The notes: generated from the sequence alone by a model not told the origin. Counted from the first letter of the stretch, positions 18,356-28,453 are shown. The stretch: DNA of 64,000 nucleotides from a bacterium 1XD8-76 (GCA_003611955.1 RAZE01000005.1:1-64000); one strand, 5' to 3'. Made by a program: numbers and translations.

Positions 18356-20592
18356 ACCCTTACCTTGACACCCTTTCCGGCTCTCGCCCCGGATTTCAGT
18401 TTTCCGAGCTCCAGCTTCTTTCCCTTGTACTCGATGGTCTGTTCCGCGCCCGTCCGCGTGTAATAAACCGCCTCGACCTGATCGCCGTCCCCCAGCTTCA
18501 TACCCTTCGTTCCCACCGCCGCCTTCTTCATCGCGGAGATCTCCTCCACCGGAAACCGCAGGAAATACCCGTCTTTCGACTGCAGTATGATACTCTTCTG
18601 GTCCTTGTAGGGCTCCACGCTCAACACCTCATCTCCGTCCGAGAGTTTCGTGGATGCCACCGTGCGCTTCGTCACATCAAACTCCCCGCCGTCCACCACT
18701 TTCACCATGGACTGCTTTGTGACAAAGAACAGCCGGTACAGATTCAACTCCGTCTGGCTGGCGGCATAGATCAGATCTTCCTTTTCAATATGAAAATTGC
18801 TGATGTTGTCCACCGGTATGCCCTTATCCCTGAATTTCCCAAAGGGCACATCCGCCACTTTCAGCGTATGGAGCTGCCCTCCCGAGGTAAACAGGCACAC
18901 CCGGCCTGTATTTTTACAGGGGAAAACATATCTGTTCTCGGCGTCCGCCGCCTCCTTATTCCTCTCGTAGGTGGCGTTGTCCACCGTCCTGCAATAGCCG
19001 AAGCGGTCCATCAGGAAGATCACTTCCATCTCCTCGATCTTTTTCTCCTCAAAGACAGCTGCCTCGCCGTTTTCGATCACGGTCAGCCGTTTTCTTCCGT
19101 AAGATTTCCTGAACTTTTCCAGCTCCTGCACAATGACCTGGGACATGGAATCCCTTCTGTCCAAAATATCTTCATAGCGATAAATATTCGCCATCGTCTC
19201 CTCGTGTTCTTTGATCAGCGCCTGCAGCTCCAGACCGATCAGTTTGTAGAGACGCATCTCCAGTATGGCATTGGCCTGCTTCTCCGTAAAGTGAAGCTGT
19301 GCCGCCATAGCCTGGGACGCTTTGGAGCGGAACTTGATTCCCTCCGTCTTCCCCTCCACCAGACAGGCCTTGGCCATCGGTCTGTCCTTGGATCCCCGCA
19401 GGATCTCTATTACAAGGTCGATCACGTTGCAGGCTTTGATCAGCCCCTCCTGGATCTCCTTTTTCTCCAGCTCCTTCTCCAGAAGATTCGTGTATTTTCT
19501 GGACGCCACCTCAAACTGGAAATCCACACACTCCCTGATGATGGCCTTCAATCCCAGCGTCTCCGGCCTGCCGTGGCTGATCGCCAGCATATTGACGCCG
19601 AAGGTGTCCTCCAGTCTCGTCTTTTTGTAGAGCATGTTGATAAAGTTCTGCACATCCGCATCCCGCCGCAGCTCGATGACGATCCGGATGCCCTCCTTGG
19701 AGGACTGGTTTGTGATGTCCACGATATCCTGCGTCTTCTTCGTCTCCGCAAGTGCCGCCACATCGGACAGAAACTTGCCGATGCCCATGCCGATCATGGT
19801 GTAGGGGATTTCCGTGATCACCACATTGGTCTTTCCACTCTTCCCCTTTTCCACATCGACTTTGCCCCGCAGCTTGATCTTTCCCACTCCTGTCTCATAG
19901 ATCTCCGGCAGCTCATCCTTGTTGATCACAATGCCGCCCGTCGGGAAATCCGGCCCCTTCACATAGCGCATCAGTTCCCTTGTGGTGATGTTGTTGTCGT
20001 TCATATAGGCCTTGACCGCATCGATCACCTCCCCCAGGTTATGGGGCGGGATGCTGGTCGCCATGCCCACGGCGATCCCCTCCGAGCCGTTGACTAAAAG
20101 GTTAGGAACCCGCACCGGCAGCACCGAGGGCTCTTTTTCCGTCTCGTCAAAGTTGGGGACAAAATCCACCACGTCCTTGTCAAGGTCCGCTAAAAACGCC
20201 TCCTCCGTGATCTTCTCAAGCCGCGCTTCCGTATAACGCATCGCCGCCGCGCCGTCCCCCTCGATATTGCCGAAGTTGCCGTGCCCGTCCACAAGAGGCA
20301 GTCCCTTCTTGAATTCCTGCGCCATCACCACCAGCGCGTCATAGATCGAGGAATCCCCGTGGGGATGGTATTTACCCATCGTGTCGCCCACGATCCTCGC
20401 GCACTTCCTGTAGGGCCTGTCCGAGCGGATGCCCAACTCATGCATATCGTAGAGCACCCTCCTCTGCACCGGTTTTAACCCGTCCCGTACATCCGGCAGC
20501 GCCCTCGCCACGATGACGCTCATGGCGTAGTCTATGTACGACTTCTGCATCACCTCGGAGTATTCTGTTTTTATGATTCTGTCCTGTACCAT
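18352..20592 (-). CDS. parC: DNA topoisomerase IV subunit A
   Basis: A 746-residue type IIA topoisomerase A subunit that breaks and rejoins DNA for decatenation. The catalytic tyrosine is Tyr120 in [11 protein letters not shown], and the [14 protein letters not shown] quinolone-resistance region carries Ser81 and Asp85, the usual susceptible residues. The C-terminal domain lacks the GyrA box (QRRGGKG), which with the shorter length supports ParC over GyrA. It is downstream of parE, separated by a 100-residue gene. The start is preceded by a plausible ribosome site inside the gap. Confidence 0.92.
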   Translation of the reverse strand: MVQDRIIKTEYSEVMQKSYIDYAMSVIVARALPDVRDGLKPVQRRVLYDMHELGIRSDRPYRKCARIVGDTMGKYHPHGDSSIYDALVVMAQEFKKGLPLVDGHGNFGNIEGDGAAAMRYTEARLEKITEEAFLADLDKDVVDFVPNFDETEKEPSVLPVRVPNLLVNGSEGIAVGMATSIPPHNLGEVIDAVKAYMNDNNITTRELMRYVKGPDFPTGGIVINKDELPEIYETGVGKIKLRGKVDVEKGKSGKTNVVITEIPYTMIGMGIGKFLSDVAALAETKKTQDIVDITNQSSKEGIRIVIELRRDADVQNFINMLYKKTRLEDTFGVNMLAISHGRPETLGLKAIIRECVDFQFEVASRKYTNLLEKELEKKEIQEGLIKACNVIDLVIEILRGSKDRPMAKACLVEGKTEGIKFRSKASQAMAAQLHFTEKQANAILEMRLYKLIGLELQALIKEHEETMANIYRYEDILDRRDSMSQVIVQELEKFRKSYGRKRLTVIENGEAAVFEEKKIEEMEVIFLMDRFGYCRTVDNATYERNKEAADAENRYVFPCKNTGRVCLFTSGGQLHTLKVADVPFGKFRDKGIPVDNISNFHIEKEDLIYAASQTELNLYRLFFVTKQSMVKVVDGGEFDVTKRTVASTKLSDGDEVLSVEPYKDQKSIILQSKDGYFLRFPVEEISAMKKAAVGTKGMKLGDGDQVEAVYYTRTGAEQTIEYKGKKLELGKLKSGARAGKGVKVRV

Positions 20593-20617
20593 CTGTCCCT
20601 CACGCGTTATATATCAT

Positions 20618-20920
20618 TTAAAAATCATAAACAATAACTGTACCATGTGTAAGCGAAAACTCTGCCGCCTGCCATAAAATAGAAAAAGCAAATCTGGCTA
20701 ATGATTCTGTCTCATATACTTCATGTAACCCCATTTCTTTATATCCGCCTTCCCTGCTGTACATTGCATCCGCCGGATAACCTTCGGTTGTACTCCAGGA
20801 AATAATGGTATCTCTGTCCGCATTCCACTCAAAGGCATTATATCGCTTTAATTCTGCAAAAAGCAGCGCATTTGTCGCCAGCGGGCTTTCTTCTGAATGG
20901 GGCAAAACATAATCAAACAT
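20618..20920 (-). CDS. small unknown protein between parE and parC
   Basis: A 100-residue acidic protein with many aromatic residues and no signal peptide or membrane segment. I do not recognise it. It starts eight bases inside parE (the ATG at 20920 overlaps the parE stop) and is preceded by GGAG, indicating translational coupling. It ends 26 bases before parC. The region is AT-richer than either flanking gene, which fits insertion into the parE-parC unit. The sequence (starting MFDYVLPHSEESPLATNALL) has features of small immunity or antitoxin-like proteins, but that is only an impression. Confidence 0.55.
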   Translation of the reverse strand: MFDYVLPHSEESPLATNALLFAELKRYNAFEWNADRDTIISWSTTEGYPADAMYSREGGYKEMGLHEVYETESLARFAFSILWQAAEFSLTHGTVIVYDF

Positions 20921-22835
20921 CCAACTCCGCGTCCGTCGCGTTCTGATAGATAAACTTCTTCCTGGGCGGAACCTCCGTCCCCATCAGCATCTGCGTCACC
21001 TCGGAGGCCATGCGGCCGTCCTCGATCTCCACCTTTTTTAACATTCGCGTCTCCGGATCCAGTGTGGTCTCCCAGAGCTGCTCGGCGTCCATCTCACCGA
21101 GGCCTTTGTAGCGCTGCAGCGTAAACGGTCCCTTGTGGCGCTTCCTGTACTTTTCCAGCGCCGCATCGTCGTAGAGATATTCTTCCTTCCCCTTGGAGGG
21201 CATCGCCTTGTAGAGCGGCGGCATGGCGATATACACATGCCCCTGGTAGATCAGTTCCGGCATAAACCGATAAAACAGCGTGAGAAGCAGCGTGGAGATA
21301 TGCGCCCCGTCCACATCCGCATCCGCCATGATGATGATCTTATCATAGCGTAGTTTAGCGATATCAAAATCATTGCCGTAGCCTTCCGAAAAACCACAGC
21401 CGAACGCGTAGATCATGGTCTTGATCTCCGCGTTGGCGAGAACCTTATCGATGCTCGCCTTCTCCACATTCAGTATTTTGCCGCGGATCGGCAGGATCGC
21501 CTGGTACATCCGGTTCCTCGCGGTCTTCGCGGAGCCGCCGGCGGAATCTCCCTCCACGATAAAGATCTCGCACCTGGATGGATCCTTGCTCTCGCAGTTG
21601 GCTAACTTTCCGTTGGAGTCGAAGGAAAACTTCTGTTTCGTGAGCATATTCGTCTTTGCTCTCTCCTCCGCCTTCCGAATCTTAGCGGCTTTCTCCGCAC
21701 AGCCGATAATACTCTTCAAGACCTCCAGATTCCGGTCAAAATAGAGCACCGTCTTCTCCCCGGTCACCTTGCTGACCACTTTGGCCGCGTCCTGGTTGTC
21801 CAGTTTTGTCTTTGTCTGCCCCTCAAAACGGGGATCGGGATGCTTGATGGATATCACCGCCGTCATGCCGTTCCTGACATCCGTCCCGGTAAAGTTCACA
21901 TCTTTCTCCTTCAATATCCCCAATTCTCTCGCGTAGGTATTGATCACGTTGGTGAACATGGTCTTAAAACCCGTGATATGGGTGCCGCCCTCCGCGTTGT
22001 AAATATTGTTGCAAAAACCGAGGATATCCTCATGAAACTCGTTCACATACTGGAAAGCCGCCTGCACCTGCACGCCTTCCGCTTCCCCCTCAAAAAAGAT
22101 TACCTCATGGACCGTATCCCTGCTCTCGTTCATATCCTTCACAAAGCCTATGATGCCGTCCGGCTCGTGGAACTCCAGATGCTCCACCTCCGCCTTCCGC
22201 CTGTCCTCAAAGATGATCGTCAGCGCCGGATTTAAGTAAGCCGTCTCATGGAGCCTGCTCTTTACCTCCTCCTCCCGGAACCTTGTCTTTTCGAAGATCT
22301 CACCGTCCGGCAGGAAATTGATCGTTGTGCCGGTCTCCTTCGTCTTTCCCACGACAGGTAAAAGCCCCTCGATCAACTCCGTAGTCGGAATCCCCTGCTC
22401 GTAAGTATCCTCGTAGATGCGTCCGCCATTTTTGACTCTGACAGTCAATTTTTTGGACAGCGCATTGACCACCGAGGAACCCACTCCGTGCAGTCCGCCG
22501 CTGGTCTTATAGGCGTCGTTGTCAAATTTTCCGCCCGCGTGAAGCGTCGTAAAGACAAGCCGCTCCGCGCTGATCCCCTTCTCGTGCATCCCCACCGGAA
22601 TGCCCCTCCCGTTGTCGGAGACCGTGGCGGAACCGTCCGCCTCCAAAATCACCTCTATCCTGTCGCAAAAACCCGCCAGATGCTCATCCACCGAATTGTC
22701 CATGATCTCATAGATCAGATGATTCAGTCCCTTCGTGGAAACGCTTCCAATATACATCCCCGGCCGTCTCCTGACCGCCTCAAGCCCCTCCAGCACGGTA
22801 ATGTTCGAGGCATCATAATTACTGCTGTTCGCCAT
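20913..22835 (-). CDS. parE: DNA topoisomerase IV subunit B
   Basis: A 640-residue ATPase subunit of topoisomerase IV. Features in order are the GHKL ATP-binding domain (YEIMDNSVDEHLAG, DNGRGIPV, GGLHGVGSSVVNAL), the transducer domain, and a TOPRIM domain with FIVEGDSAGGSAKTARNR and IMADADVDGAHISTLLLTLF. The C-terminal MLMGTEVPPRKKFIYQNA-like end is typical of both GyrB and ParE, so the pairing with a ParC-type partner decides the name. A second gyrA/gyrB pair is expected elsewhere in the genome. Confidence 0.92.
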   Translation of the reverse strand: MANSSNYDASNITVLEGLEAVRRRPGMYIGSVSTKGLNHLIYEIMDNSVDEHLAGFCDRIEVILEADGSATVSDNGRGIPVGMHEKGISAERLVFTTLHAGGKFDNDAYKTSGGLHGVGSSVVNALSKKLTVRVKNGGRIYEDTYEQGIPTTELIEGLLPVVGKTKETGTTINFLPDGEIFEKTRFREEEVKSRLHETAYLNPALTIIFEDRRKAEVEHLEFHEPDGIIGFVKDMNESRDTVHEVIFFEGEAEGVQVQAAFQYVNEFHEDILGFCNNIYNAEGGTHITGFKTMFTNVINTYARELGILKEKDVNFTGTDVRNGMTAVISIKHPDPRFEGQTKTKLDNQDAAKVVSKVTGEKTVLYFDRNLEVLKSIIGCAEKAAKIRKAEERAKTNMLTKQKFSFDSNGKLANCESKDPSRCEIFIVEGDSAGGSAKTARNRMYQAILPIRGKILNVEKASIDKVLANAEIKTMIYAFGCGFSEGYGNDFDIAKLRYDKIIIMADADVDGAHISTLLLTLFYRFMPELIYQGHVYIAMPPLYKAMPSKGKEEYLYDDAALEKYRKRHKGPFTLQRYKGLGEMDAEQLWETTLDPETRMLKKVEIEDGRMASEVTQMLMGTEVPPRKKFIYQNATDAELDV

Positions 22836-22892
22836 ATATCAATCTTAACTCCTGTCTTTCCTAATTAACTCTCACTCTGCCGTTCCCGGTTA

Positions 22893-23768
22893 TCACTCAG
22901 CCCTTTTCAGCTTCTTACAGCAGGCGAGCGCAAGCGCCCCGGGACCGATATGACAGCTCACCACCAGGGACAGCGGATCCACCATATCGACCTGAAAGCC
23001 CGGAAAAGCTTCCTCCACTTCCCTCTTAAACTGCATCGCCATCTCCTCGTTGTTCGTATGAGCGATAAAGAGAGAACAGTTCTCCGGATCAGCCCCGTCG
23101 AACCGGCTTTCCATATCGTTTCGTATCGCATTGATCATCACCTGCTTCGCATGGTTCACCGTTCTCGCTTTCGCGAAAGCATCCAGCAGAGCTCCCTGGA
23201 TCTGCAACACCGGTTTCAGGCGCAGCACCGTTCCAACGGCCGCTGCCGCCGGCGTGATCCGGCCTCCCTTTTTCAGATAGTACAGCGTGTCCAGCATGAT
23301 ATAAATGCTGGAGTTGTCACCGTCTTTCTCCAGTATCTCCTTTATTTCGGCCGCGCTCTTTCCCTCTTTCACCAACGCCATCGCATCGTAGACGGCGTTT
23401 CTCTGGGTCACCGAGATCCGTCTGTTATCCACCACCTGTACCTTCCCGTCATAGTCCTGCGCCAGTACAAGCGCACTCTGACAGGATGTGGAAAGTCCGC
23501 TGCTCATCGGGATATAGACCAGTTCTTCGTATTCTTCCAGTATCCTGTCCCAGAGGGAAAGGACATTTCCCGGCGCCGGCTGGCTGGTGGAGATGGATTT
23601 GTTCTCCTTCAACATCTGATAGAACATCTCCGAAGTCAGATCTACATTTTCCAGATAGTCGTTCCCATCTATCATAAAGGGCATGGGAAGCATGAATATC
23701 CGCTTCTCCTCCGCTTCCTCCGGTAAAATTCCTGCATTAGAGTCTGTCACTACCGCCGTTTTTTTCAT
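22893..23768 (-). CDS. DegV-family (FakB-like) fatty-acid-binding protein
   Basis: A 291-residue protein of the DegV family, which holds a fatty acid for phosphorylation by FakA-type kinases. The N-terminal MKKTAVVTDSNAGILPEEA and the TSQPAPGNVLSLWD motif (the conserved loop near residue 70 that contacts the carboxylate) are typical. A longer reading starts at 23918, but the ATG at 23768 is chosen since family proteins begin here and the extra N-terminal 50 residues resemble no domain. It lies 59 bases downstream of recG. The FakA-like gene yloV lies two genes upstream, so a fatty-acid kinase system is a reasonable inference. Confidence 0.87.
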   Translation of the reverse strand: MKKTAVVTDSNAGILPEEAEEKRIFMLPMPFMIDGNDYLENVDLTSEMFYQMLKENKSISTSQPAPGNVLSLWDRILEEYEELVYIPMSSGLSTSCQSALVLAQDYDGKVQVVDNRRISVTQRNAVYDAMALVKEGKSAAEIKEILEKDGDNSSIYIMLDTLYYLKKGGRITPAAAAVGTVLRLKPVLQIQGALLDAFAKARTVNHAKQVMINAIRNDMESRFDGADPENCSLFIAHTNNEEMAMQFKREVEEAFPGFQVDMVDPLSLVVSCHIGPGALALACCKKLKRAE

Positions 23769-23826
23769 CTCTTTTTCATTCCCTTTTCTTTTTTTATCAA
23801 AAATCGCACACAAAAATATTTTACGT

Positions 23827-25914
23827 TCAGATTCCCGGAAAGTCAATGTTATTTCTGACACTTCTTGCCAGAAGAGCCGCAAGTTCCAGGTACTCCTCCT
23901 TCTCCTCCCACGCGTCATCCTCCGTGATCTGTCCGCACACCCTGTCCGCCAGCATCAGCATATCCGCATCCTGATAGATATCGGCGATCCGAAAGTTCAG
24001 CGCGCCGCTCTGCCGTATGCCGAACATATCTCCCGGACCGCGAAGCTTTAAATCCTGCTCCGCGATATAAAAACCGTCGTTGGAATGGTTTAAAACATCC
24101 AGCCTCTCCTCCGCCCTGTCGGAGTCCGACCCGTTGATAAAGATACAGTAGGACTGGTGCTGCCCTCTGCCGACACGGCCCCTGAGCTGATGGAGCTGGG
24201 CCAGACCGAAGCGCTCCGCGTTCTCGATCATCATCACCGTAGCGTTGGGGACATTGACCCCCACCTCTATGACCGTAGTGGAGACTAAAATATCGATCAG
24301 CCCAGCGCTGAAGGCGTTCATCAGACGGTTTTTTTCCACCGGTTTCATCTTCCCGTGAAGCATCTCGATACGCAGCCTTTCGGGCAGCGCCCCCCGCAGT
24401 TTTTCCGTGTACTCCTCCACATTTTCCAGATCGGACTCCTCGGAAGATTCTATCATCGGGCAGACCACAAAAGCCTGCCTTCCGGCCCCGGTCTCCTTCT
24501 CGAGAAACTTCCACGCCCGGTTTCTCCAGTCGGTTCCCACCACGCAGTTTTTGATGCTCTGCCGCCCCGCCGGAAGCTGCCTGATCACAGAGACATGCAT
24601 ATCCCCGTACAGGATCACTGCCAGCGTTCTGGGAATCGGCGTCGCGCTCATGACCATCACATGCGGCATGCGATCCCCACTGTCTCCCGCACCCTTTCGG
24701 GAAAAAGTTTCCCTCTGTCTGACACCGAACCTGTGCTGTTCGTCCGTGATCACCAGCGCCAGGTTCGCGTAGTTTACCTTCTCCTGTATCAGCGCATGCG
24801 TCCCTATGATCAGATTGCATTCGCCGCTTTCTATTTTTTCATAGACTTCCCGCTTTTCCTTTGCCGTCAGGGAACCGGTCAGCAGAACAGGTTTCAACGG
24901 CAGTTTATACTGATCGGTATACCCGCGCAGCGTCTGAAAGTGCTGCGTCGCCAGAACTTCCGTGGGCGCCATCATCGCCCCCTGATAGCCGTTCGACACG
25001 GCCAGAAGCAGCGCGAGCGCCGCCAGGACCGTTTTCCCGGAACCCACGTCCCCCTGTATCAGGCGGTTCATCGTGTACTCTCCGGTCAGATCGCCGGAAA
25101 TCTCGTTCCACACCTGCCGCTGATCCTCCGTCAGGCGGAAGGGCAGACCCTCCAGAAACCGCACGGTATCCGCTGTCTCCAGCATCGGAAACGCGTTCGG
25201 CACCGCCTGCGCTGACCGTTTCATTTTTTTCACCAGCAGCAAAAACACAAGAAATTCTTCAAACGCCAGCCTCTTTTTCGCCCGCAGAAGCTGCTCCGCA
25301 TCCTCCGGAAAGTGGATCCAAAAAAGCGCTTCCGACGCACTGCAGAGGTCCTGCTCCGCTAAAATACGGGGCGGCAGCACCTCCGGCAGCAGATTCTGCT
25401 CCTCCAGCGCCGCGCCGAGCACCTGCGAGACCGCTTTCCTCACCGCCTTCTGGTTCAGTCCTGTGGTCAGAGGATAGACGGGCAGAAGTTTTCCTCTTTG
25501 TTTCTCGTACTCCGCCGGCGACAGCAGCACCGGCTGTTCCATCGTGAAACTGTTGCCCCGCCGGTGCACTTTCCCGCGAAGATAATACCCCGCCCCCTTT
25601 TTCAGCATCTTCTTGATGTAGGGCATATTAAAAAAAGACAGATTCATCTTTCCGCTGTCGTCCGCCGCCTGGGAAAAGCTGATCGTCAGCCTGCCGCTTT
25701 TGCGCTCCGAGACACCGCTGCAGATCGTCCCGCGCACCACAGCTCTGCCGCCGTCTCTCAACTCCACGATCCGGGAAACTTCCTCAAGCCTGTCATAATC
25801 CCTGGGATAACAGCGCAGGAGTTCTTCCACCGTCTCTATACCCATACGCCGGAACAACCCCGCCGTCTTATCGCCTATTCCTTTTAAAATGGTAATATTG
25901 TCTGTCAGTCGCAC
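23827..25914 (-). CDS. recG: ATP-dependent DNA helicase RecG
   Basis: A 695-residue helicase that remodels stalled replication forks and branch-migrates junctions. Visible motifs are the N-terminal wedge/OB region, Walker A GDVGSGKTVLAALAL, the Walker B DEQHRFG (DEQH box), VMSATPIPRTLAVILYG (motif III), and DILVSTTVIEVGVNVPNATVM leading to QLHQLRGRVGRGQHQSYC (motifs V-VI). The order YloU-YloV-RecG is a common Firmicutes arrangement, here followed by the DegV gene. Length is normal. Confidence 0.97.
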   Translation of the reverse strand: MRLTDNITILKGIGDKTAGLFRRMGIETVEELLRCYPRDYDRLEEVSRIVELRDGGRAVVRGTICSGVSERKSGRLTISFSQAADDSGKMNLSFFNMPYIKKMLKKGAGYYLRGKVHRRGNSFTMEQPVLLSPAEYEKQRGKLLPVYPLTTGLNQKAVRKAVSQVLGAALEEQNLLPEVLPPRILAEQDLCSASEALFWIHFPEDAEQLLRAKKRLAFEEFLVFLLLVKKMKRSAQAVPNAFPMLETADTVRFLEGLPFRLTEDQRQVWNEISGDLTGEYTMNRLIQGDVGSGKTVLAALALLLAVSNGYQGAMMAPTEVLATQHFQTLRGYTDQYKLPLKPVLLTGSLTAKEKREVYEKIESGECNLIIGTHALIQEKVNYANLALVITDEQHRFGVRQRETFSRKGAGDSGDRMPHVMVMSATPIPRTLAVILYGDMHVSVIRQLPAGRQSIKNCVVGTDWRNRAWKFLEKETGAGRQAFVVCPMIESSEESDLENVEEYTEKLRGALPERLRIEMLHGKMKPVEKNRLMNAFSAGLIDILVSTTVIEVGVNVPNATVMMIENAERFGLAQLHQLRGRVGRGQHQSYCIFINGSDSDRAEERLDVLNHSNDGFYIAEQDLKLRGPGDMFGIRQSGALNFRIADIYQDADMLMLADRVCGQITEDDAWEEKEEYLELAALLARSVRNNIDFPGI

Positions 25915-25934
25915 CTGTATTCCTGCCCTTTACC

Positions 25935-25961
25935 GAAAACAACGGGCTAAACGCCCGTTGT
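25935..25961 (-). terminator. stem-loop terminator between yloV and recG
   Basis: A perfect 9-base stem ACAACGGGC/GCCCGTTGT with a 5-base loop, read on the minus strand, is followed by TTTTC. It lies 20 bases beyond the yloV stop and 20 before the recG start, so it may end or attenuate the yloU-yloV transcript. Confidence 0.6.
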
Positions 25962-25981
25962 CTCATCTCCTTTTTTCCTTG

Positions 25982-27682
25982 TCACTCCGCGGAAACTACG
26001 TAGTAATAAATCGGCTGTCCGCCGTACTGCAGTTCAATATCGCAATCCGGATAGAGGTCGCCGACTTCCCGGCCGAATGCCTCCGCCTCCGCCTCCGATA
26101 TATCCTCGCCGTAGTAGATGCTGATCAGCTCAGCCTCATCGTCCATCATCTCTTTTACCATCTGCAGTGCCACGGCATCCTTATTTTCTCCCACGGACAA
26201 AATCCCATGATCGCCCAGTCCCATGTAATCTCCCTGCTTAATATCTTTATCGTCTATGGAAGTATCGCGAACCGCATAGGTCACCTGGCCGGTCTTCACT
26301 TTGCCGATCTCTTCCTCCATAACCGATACATTTTCCTCCGCGGAGAGATCCGGCACATAATTGATCACCGCCGTGATACCCTGGGGCACAGTCTTTGTCG
26401 GAACGACAAATATCTCCTTATCCTCCACCAGCGACTTCGCCTGATTCGCCGCCAGAATGATATTCTTATTGTTCGGCAGGATGATCACATGGTCCGCGTT
26501 CACCTTCTCGATCGCGTTCAGCATATCCTCCGTGCTGGGATTCATGGTCTGGCCGCCCTCAATGATATAGTCCACGCCAAGGCCCTTAAATATCTCATTC
26601 AGTCCCTCACCGATGGAAACCGCGATAAAAGCGGTGTCTTTCTTTTCCATAACAGGCGCTTCTTCCACTTCCTTCGCGCCCTCTTTCTCGGACATCTTAA
26701 AGAGCTTTTCCTGATGTTCAAGACGCATATTATCGATCTTTAAGTTGGAGAGCGCACCGTATTTCAACGCCTTCTGGATCGCGAAACCGGGATCATTGGT
26801 ATGCACATGGACTTTCACGATATCGTCGTCCGCCACCACAACGATAGAATCGCCGATAGATTCCAGATACGCCTTGAAATCCATCTCCATCTTAATGTTG
26901 AAGGTTTTGTTCAGCATAATGATAAATTCCGTGCAATAGCCGAACTTGATATCCGCTTCAGCCTGCGCCTGATAGCTGCTGCTCTTCCCGGAAGACGCGC
27001 CGCCTGAAGACATGGACACCGCCTGCGTCAGGTCTATCTCCTTCCCCTGGAACGCCTCGTATGCGCCTCTTATCACCTCCACCAGGCCCTGGCCGCCGGA
27101 ATCCACCACTCCCGCCTGTTTTAAAACGGGCAAAAGTTCCGGTGTCCCTGCCAGAACCTCCTCCATATGGCGAAGCACTTCGCCGATAAAATCGTTCAGT
27201 TCCGTCCTGCCCTCCTCCAAAAGCTCGGTCGCCTTTACAGCTCCGCCCTTCGCCACAGTCAGGATCGTTCCCTCCTTCGGTTTCATAACCGCTTTATAGG
27301 CGGTCTCCACCGCCTTGTCAAACGCCACGCACAGATCCGCCGCGTTGAGTTCCTTTTTATCGGCTATCGACTTGGTAAAACCTCTGAAAAGCTGAGACAG
27401 GATAACACCTGAATTTCCTCTCGCCCCACGCAGGGAGCCGGAAGAGATCGCTTTACATACCGCTGTCATATTCCCCATATCCACCGCTGCCACTTCCTTT
27501 GCCGCAGATATGATCGTCATTGTCATATTCGTCCCGGTATCGCCGTCCGGCACCGGAAAAACATTCAGTTCATTGATCCATTCTTTTTTACTGTCAAGAT
27601 TTTTCGCACCAGCTAAGAACATCCTGGAAAGCATCTTAGCATCGATCGTCTTTAAAGCCACCGATATTTCCTCCTTAATCAA
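25982..27682 (-). CDS. yloV: DAK2 domain fatty-acid-kinase-like protein (FakA/YloV)
   Basis: A 566-residue protein. The N-terminal DAK2 (DhaL-like) ATP-binding domain spans about residues 1-205 with the phosphate-binding VFPVPDGDTGTNMTMTI (three-Asp-type motif) and GSLRGARGNSGVILSQLF. A long Ser/Gly-rich link near residue 230 leads into middle and C-terminal DegV-like domains with VHVHTNDPG. In Staphylococcus the FakA homologue phosphorylates fatty acids held by FakB. The role here is inferred. It follows yloU with an 8-base overlap, and recG is downstream. Length is typical (around 550). Confidence 0.9.
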   Translation of the reverse strand: MIKEEISVALKTIDAKMLSRMFLAGAKNLDSKKEWINELNVFPVPDGDTGTNMTMTIISAAKEVAAVDMGNMTAVCKAISSGSLRGARGNSGVILSQLFRGFTKSIADKKELNAADLCVAFDKAVETAYKAVMKPKEGTILTVAKGGAVKATELLEEGRTELNDFIGEVLRHMEEVLAGTPELLPVLKQAGVVDSGGQGLVEVIRGAYEAFQGKEIDLTQAVSMSSGGASSGKSSSYQAQAEADIKFGYCTEFIIMLNKTFNIKMEMDFKAYLESIGDSIVVVADDDIVKVHVHTNDPGFAIQKALKYGALSNLKIDNMRLEHQEKLFKMSEKEGAKEVEEAPVMEKKDTAFIAVSIGEGLNEIFKGLGVDYIIEGGQTMNPSTEDMLNAIEKVNADHVIILPNNKNIILAANQAKSLVEDKEIFVVPTKTVPQGITAVINYVPDLSAEENVSVMEEEIGKVKTGQVTYAVRDTSIDDKDIKQGDYMGLGDHGILSVGENKDAVALQMVKEMMDDEAELISIYYGEDISEAEAEAFGREVGDLYPDCDIELQYGGQPIYYYVVSAE

Positions 27683-28037
27683 TCACTCTGACACCTTCAA
27701 CATAGATGTTCACTTTTTCGATTTCAAATCCCGTAAATTCTTCCACTTTATATTTCACGCTGCTGATCAGATTATCCGCCACCGCCATAATGCTGACGCC
27801 GTAGGCCACGATAATATGAAAGTCCAGTGTCAGCTTGTTATTTTTCATCGACACGGAAATACCTTTCGTAATATTATCTTTTTTCAGCAGGGATACGATG
27901 CCGTCCTTTACGTTGACGCCCGCCATCCCCACAACGCCAAAGCTTTCCGTCGCCACGCTGCCGGCATACTGCGCAATCACTTCACTGTCAATATAAATAT
28001 TCCCCAGATGGGTATTCATTGATGAATTACTCTTCAT
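27675..28037 (-). CDS. yloU: Asp23/Gls24 envelope-stress protein (YloU)
   Basis: A 120-residue Asp23-family protein, typically membrane-associated through partners and linked to cell-wall stress. The core GNIYIDSEVIAQYAGSVA and the VAYGVSIMAVADNLI segment match the family. A longer reading starts at 28073, but the ATG at 28037 has an excellent AAAAGGAGGAATTTC ribosome site, so it is taken. The yloU-yloV pair is conserved across Firmicutes. A TATAAT box at 28145-28150 on this strand may belong to its promoter, but the -35 is weak. Confidence 0.9.
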   Translation of the reverse strand: MKSNSSMNTHLGNIYIDSEVIAQYAGSVATESFGVVGMAGVNVKDGIVSLLKKDNITKGISVSMKNNKLTLDFHIIVAYGVSIMAVADNLISSVKYKVEEFTGFEIEKVNIYVEGVRVID

Positions 28038-28195
28038 GAAATTCCTCCTTTTTCTAAATGCTCCGGTTCCCACGAGCCGTCGCTGACATGCCGGTTCCCC
28101 GCAAATGCCGCTTCACGCCGCCTGTCTGTCCACCGACACGTTACATTATAACCGCTTTTCTCAAAAAATGGAATATATAAATTCCAAAAAATACC

Positions 28196-28224
28196 TTGCA
28201 TTTTTACATTTTATCTGCTATTAT
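28196..28224 (+). promoter_or_regulatory. promoter of rpmB
   Basis: TTGCAT at 28196-28201 and TATTAT at 28219-28224 with a 17-base spacer and a TGC before the -10 (extended -10). It would give a leader of about 35 bases before the rpmB start at 28268. Confidence 0.65.
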
Positions 28225-28267
28225 ACTAATGTTGCGAATCTATTTCAGTTCGTTAGGAGGTGCGAAG

Positions 28268-28453
28268 ATGGCTAAGTGTGATATTTGTGGCAAAGGCGTT
28301 CATTTCGGTAACAACGTAAGCCATTCCCATAGAAGATCCAACAAAATTTGGAGATCTAATATCAAGAATGTGAAATGCAAAGTAAACGGCGGAACCAAAA
28401 CCATGCATGTCTGCACAAGATGTCTGCGTTCAGGCGCTGTAGAGAGAGCATAA
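28268..28453 (+). CDS. rpmB: 50S ribosomal protein L28, zinc-ribbon form
   Basis: A 61-residue large-subunit ribosomal protein. MAKCDICGKG and HVCTRCLRSG supply four cysteines (4, 7, 49, 52), the zinc-binding form, so a zinc-independent copy may exist elsewhere for zinc starvation. The start is taken at the ATG at 28268, after TAGGAGGTGCGAAG, instead of the longer in-frame reading from 28196 that has no ribosome site and no family resemblance. It stands alone on the plus strand between two minus-strand units, with its own promoter and terminator. Confidence 0.97.
   Translation: MAKCDICGKGVHFGNNVSHSHRRSNKIWRSNIKNVKCKVNGGTKTMHVCTRCLRSGAVERA

Noticed and set aside
18352..22835. Naming the topoisomerase pair gyrA/gyrB
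   Set aside because: The A subunit lacks the GyrA box and is shorter than typical GyrA, so parC/parE fits better, though biochemical confirmation is needed.
22893..23918. The 341-residue form of the DegV-type protein
   Set aside because: The first 50 residues do not resemble the family and overlap the recG 3' end. The ATG at 23768 begins the conserved start.
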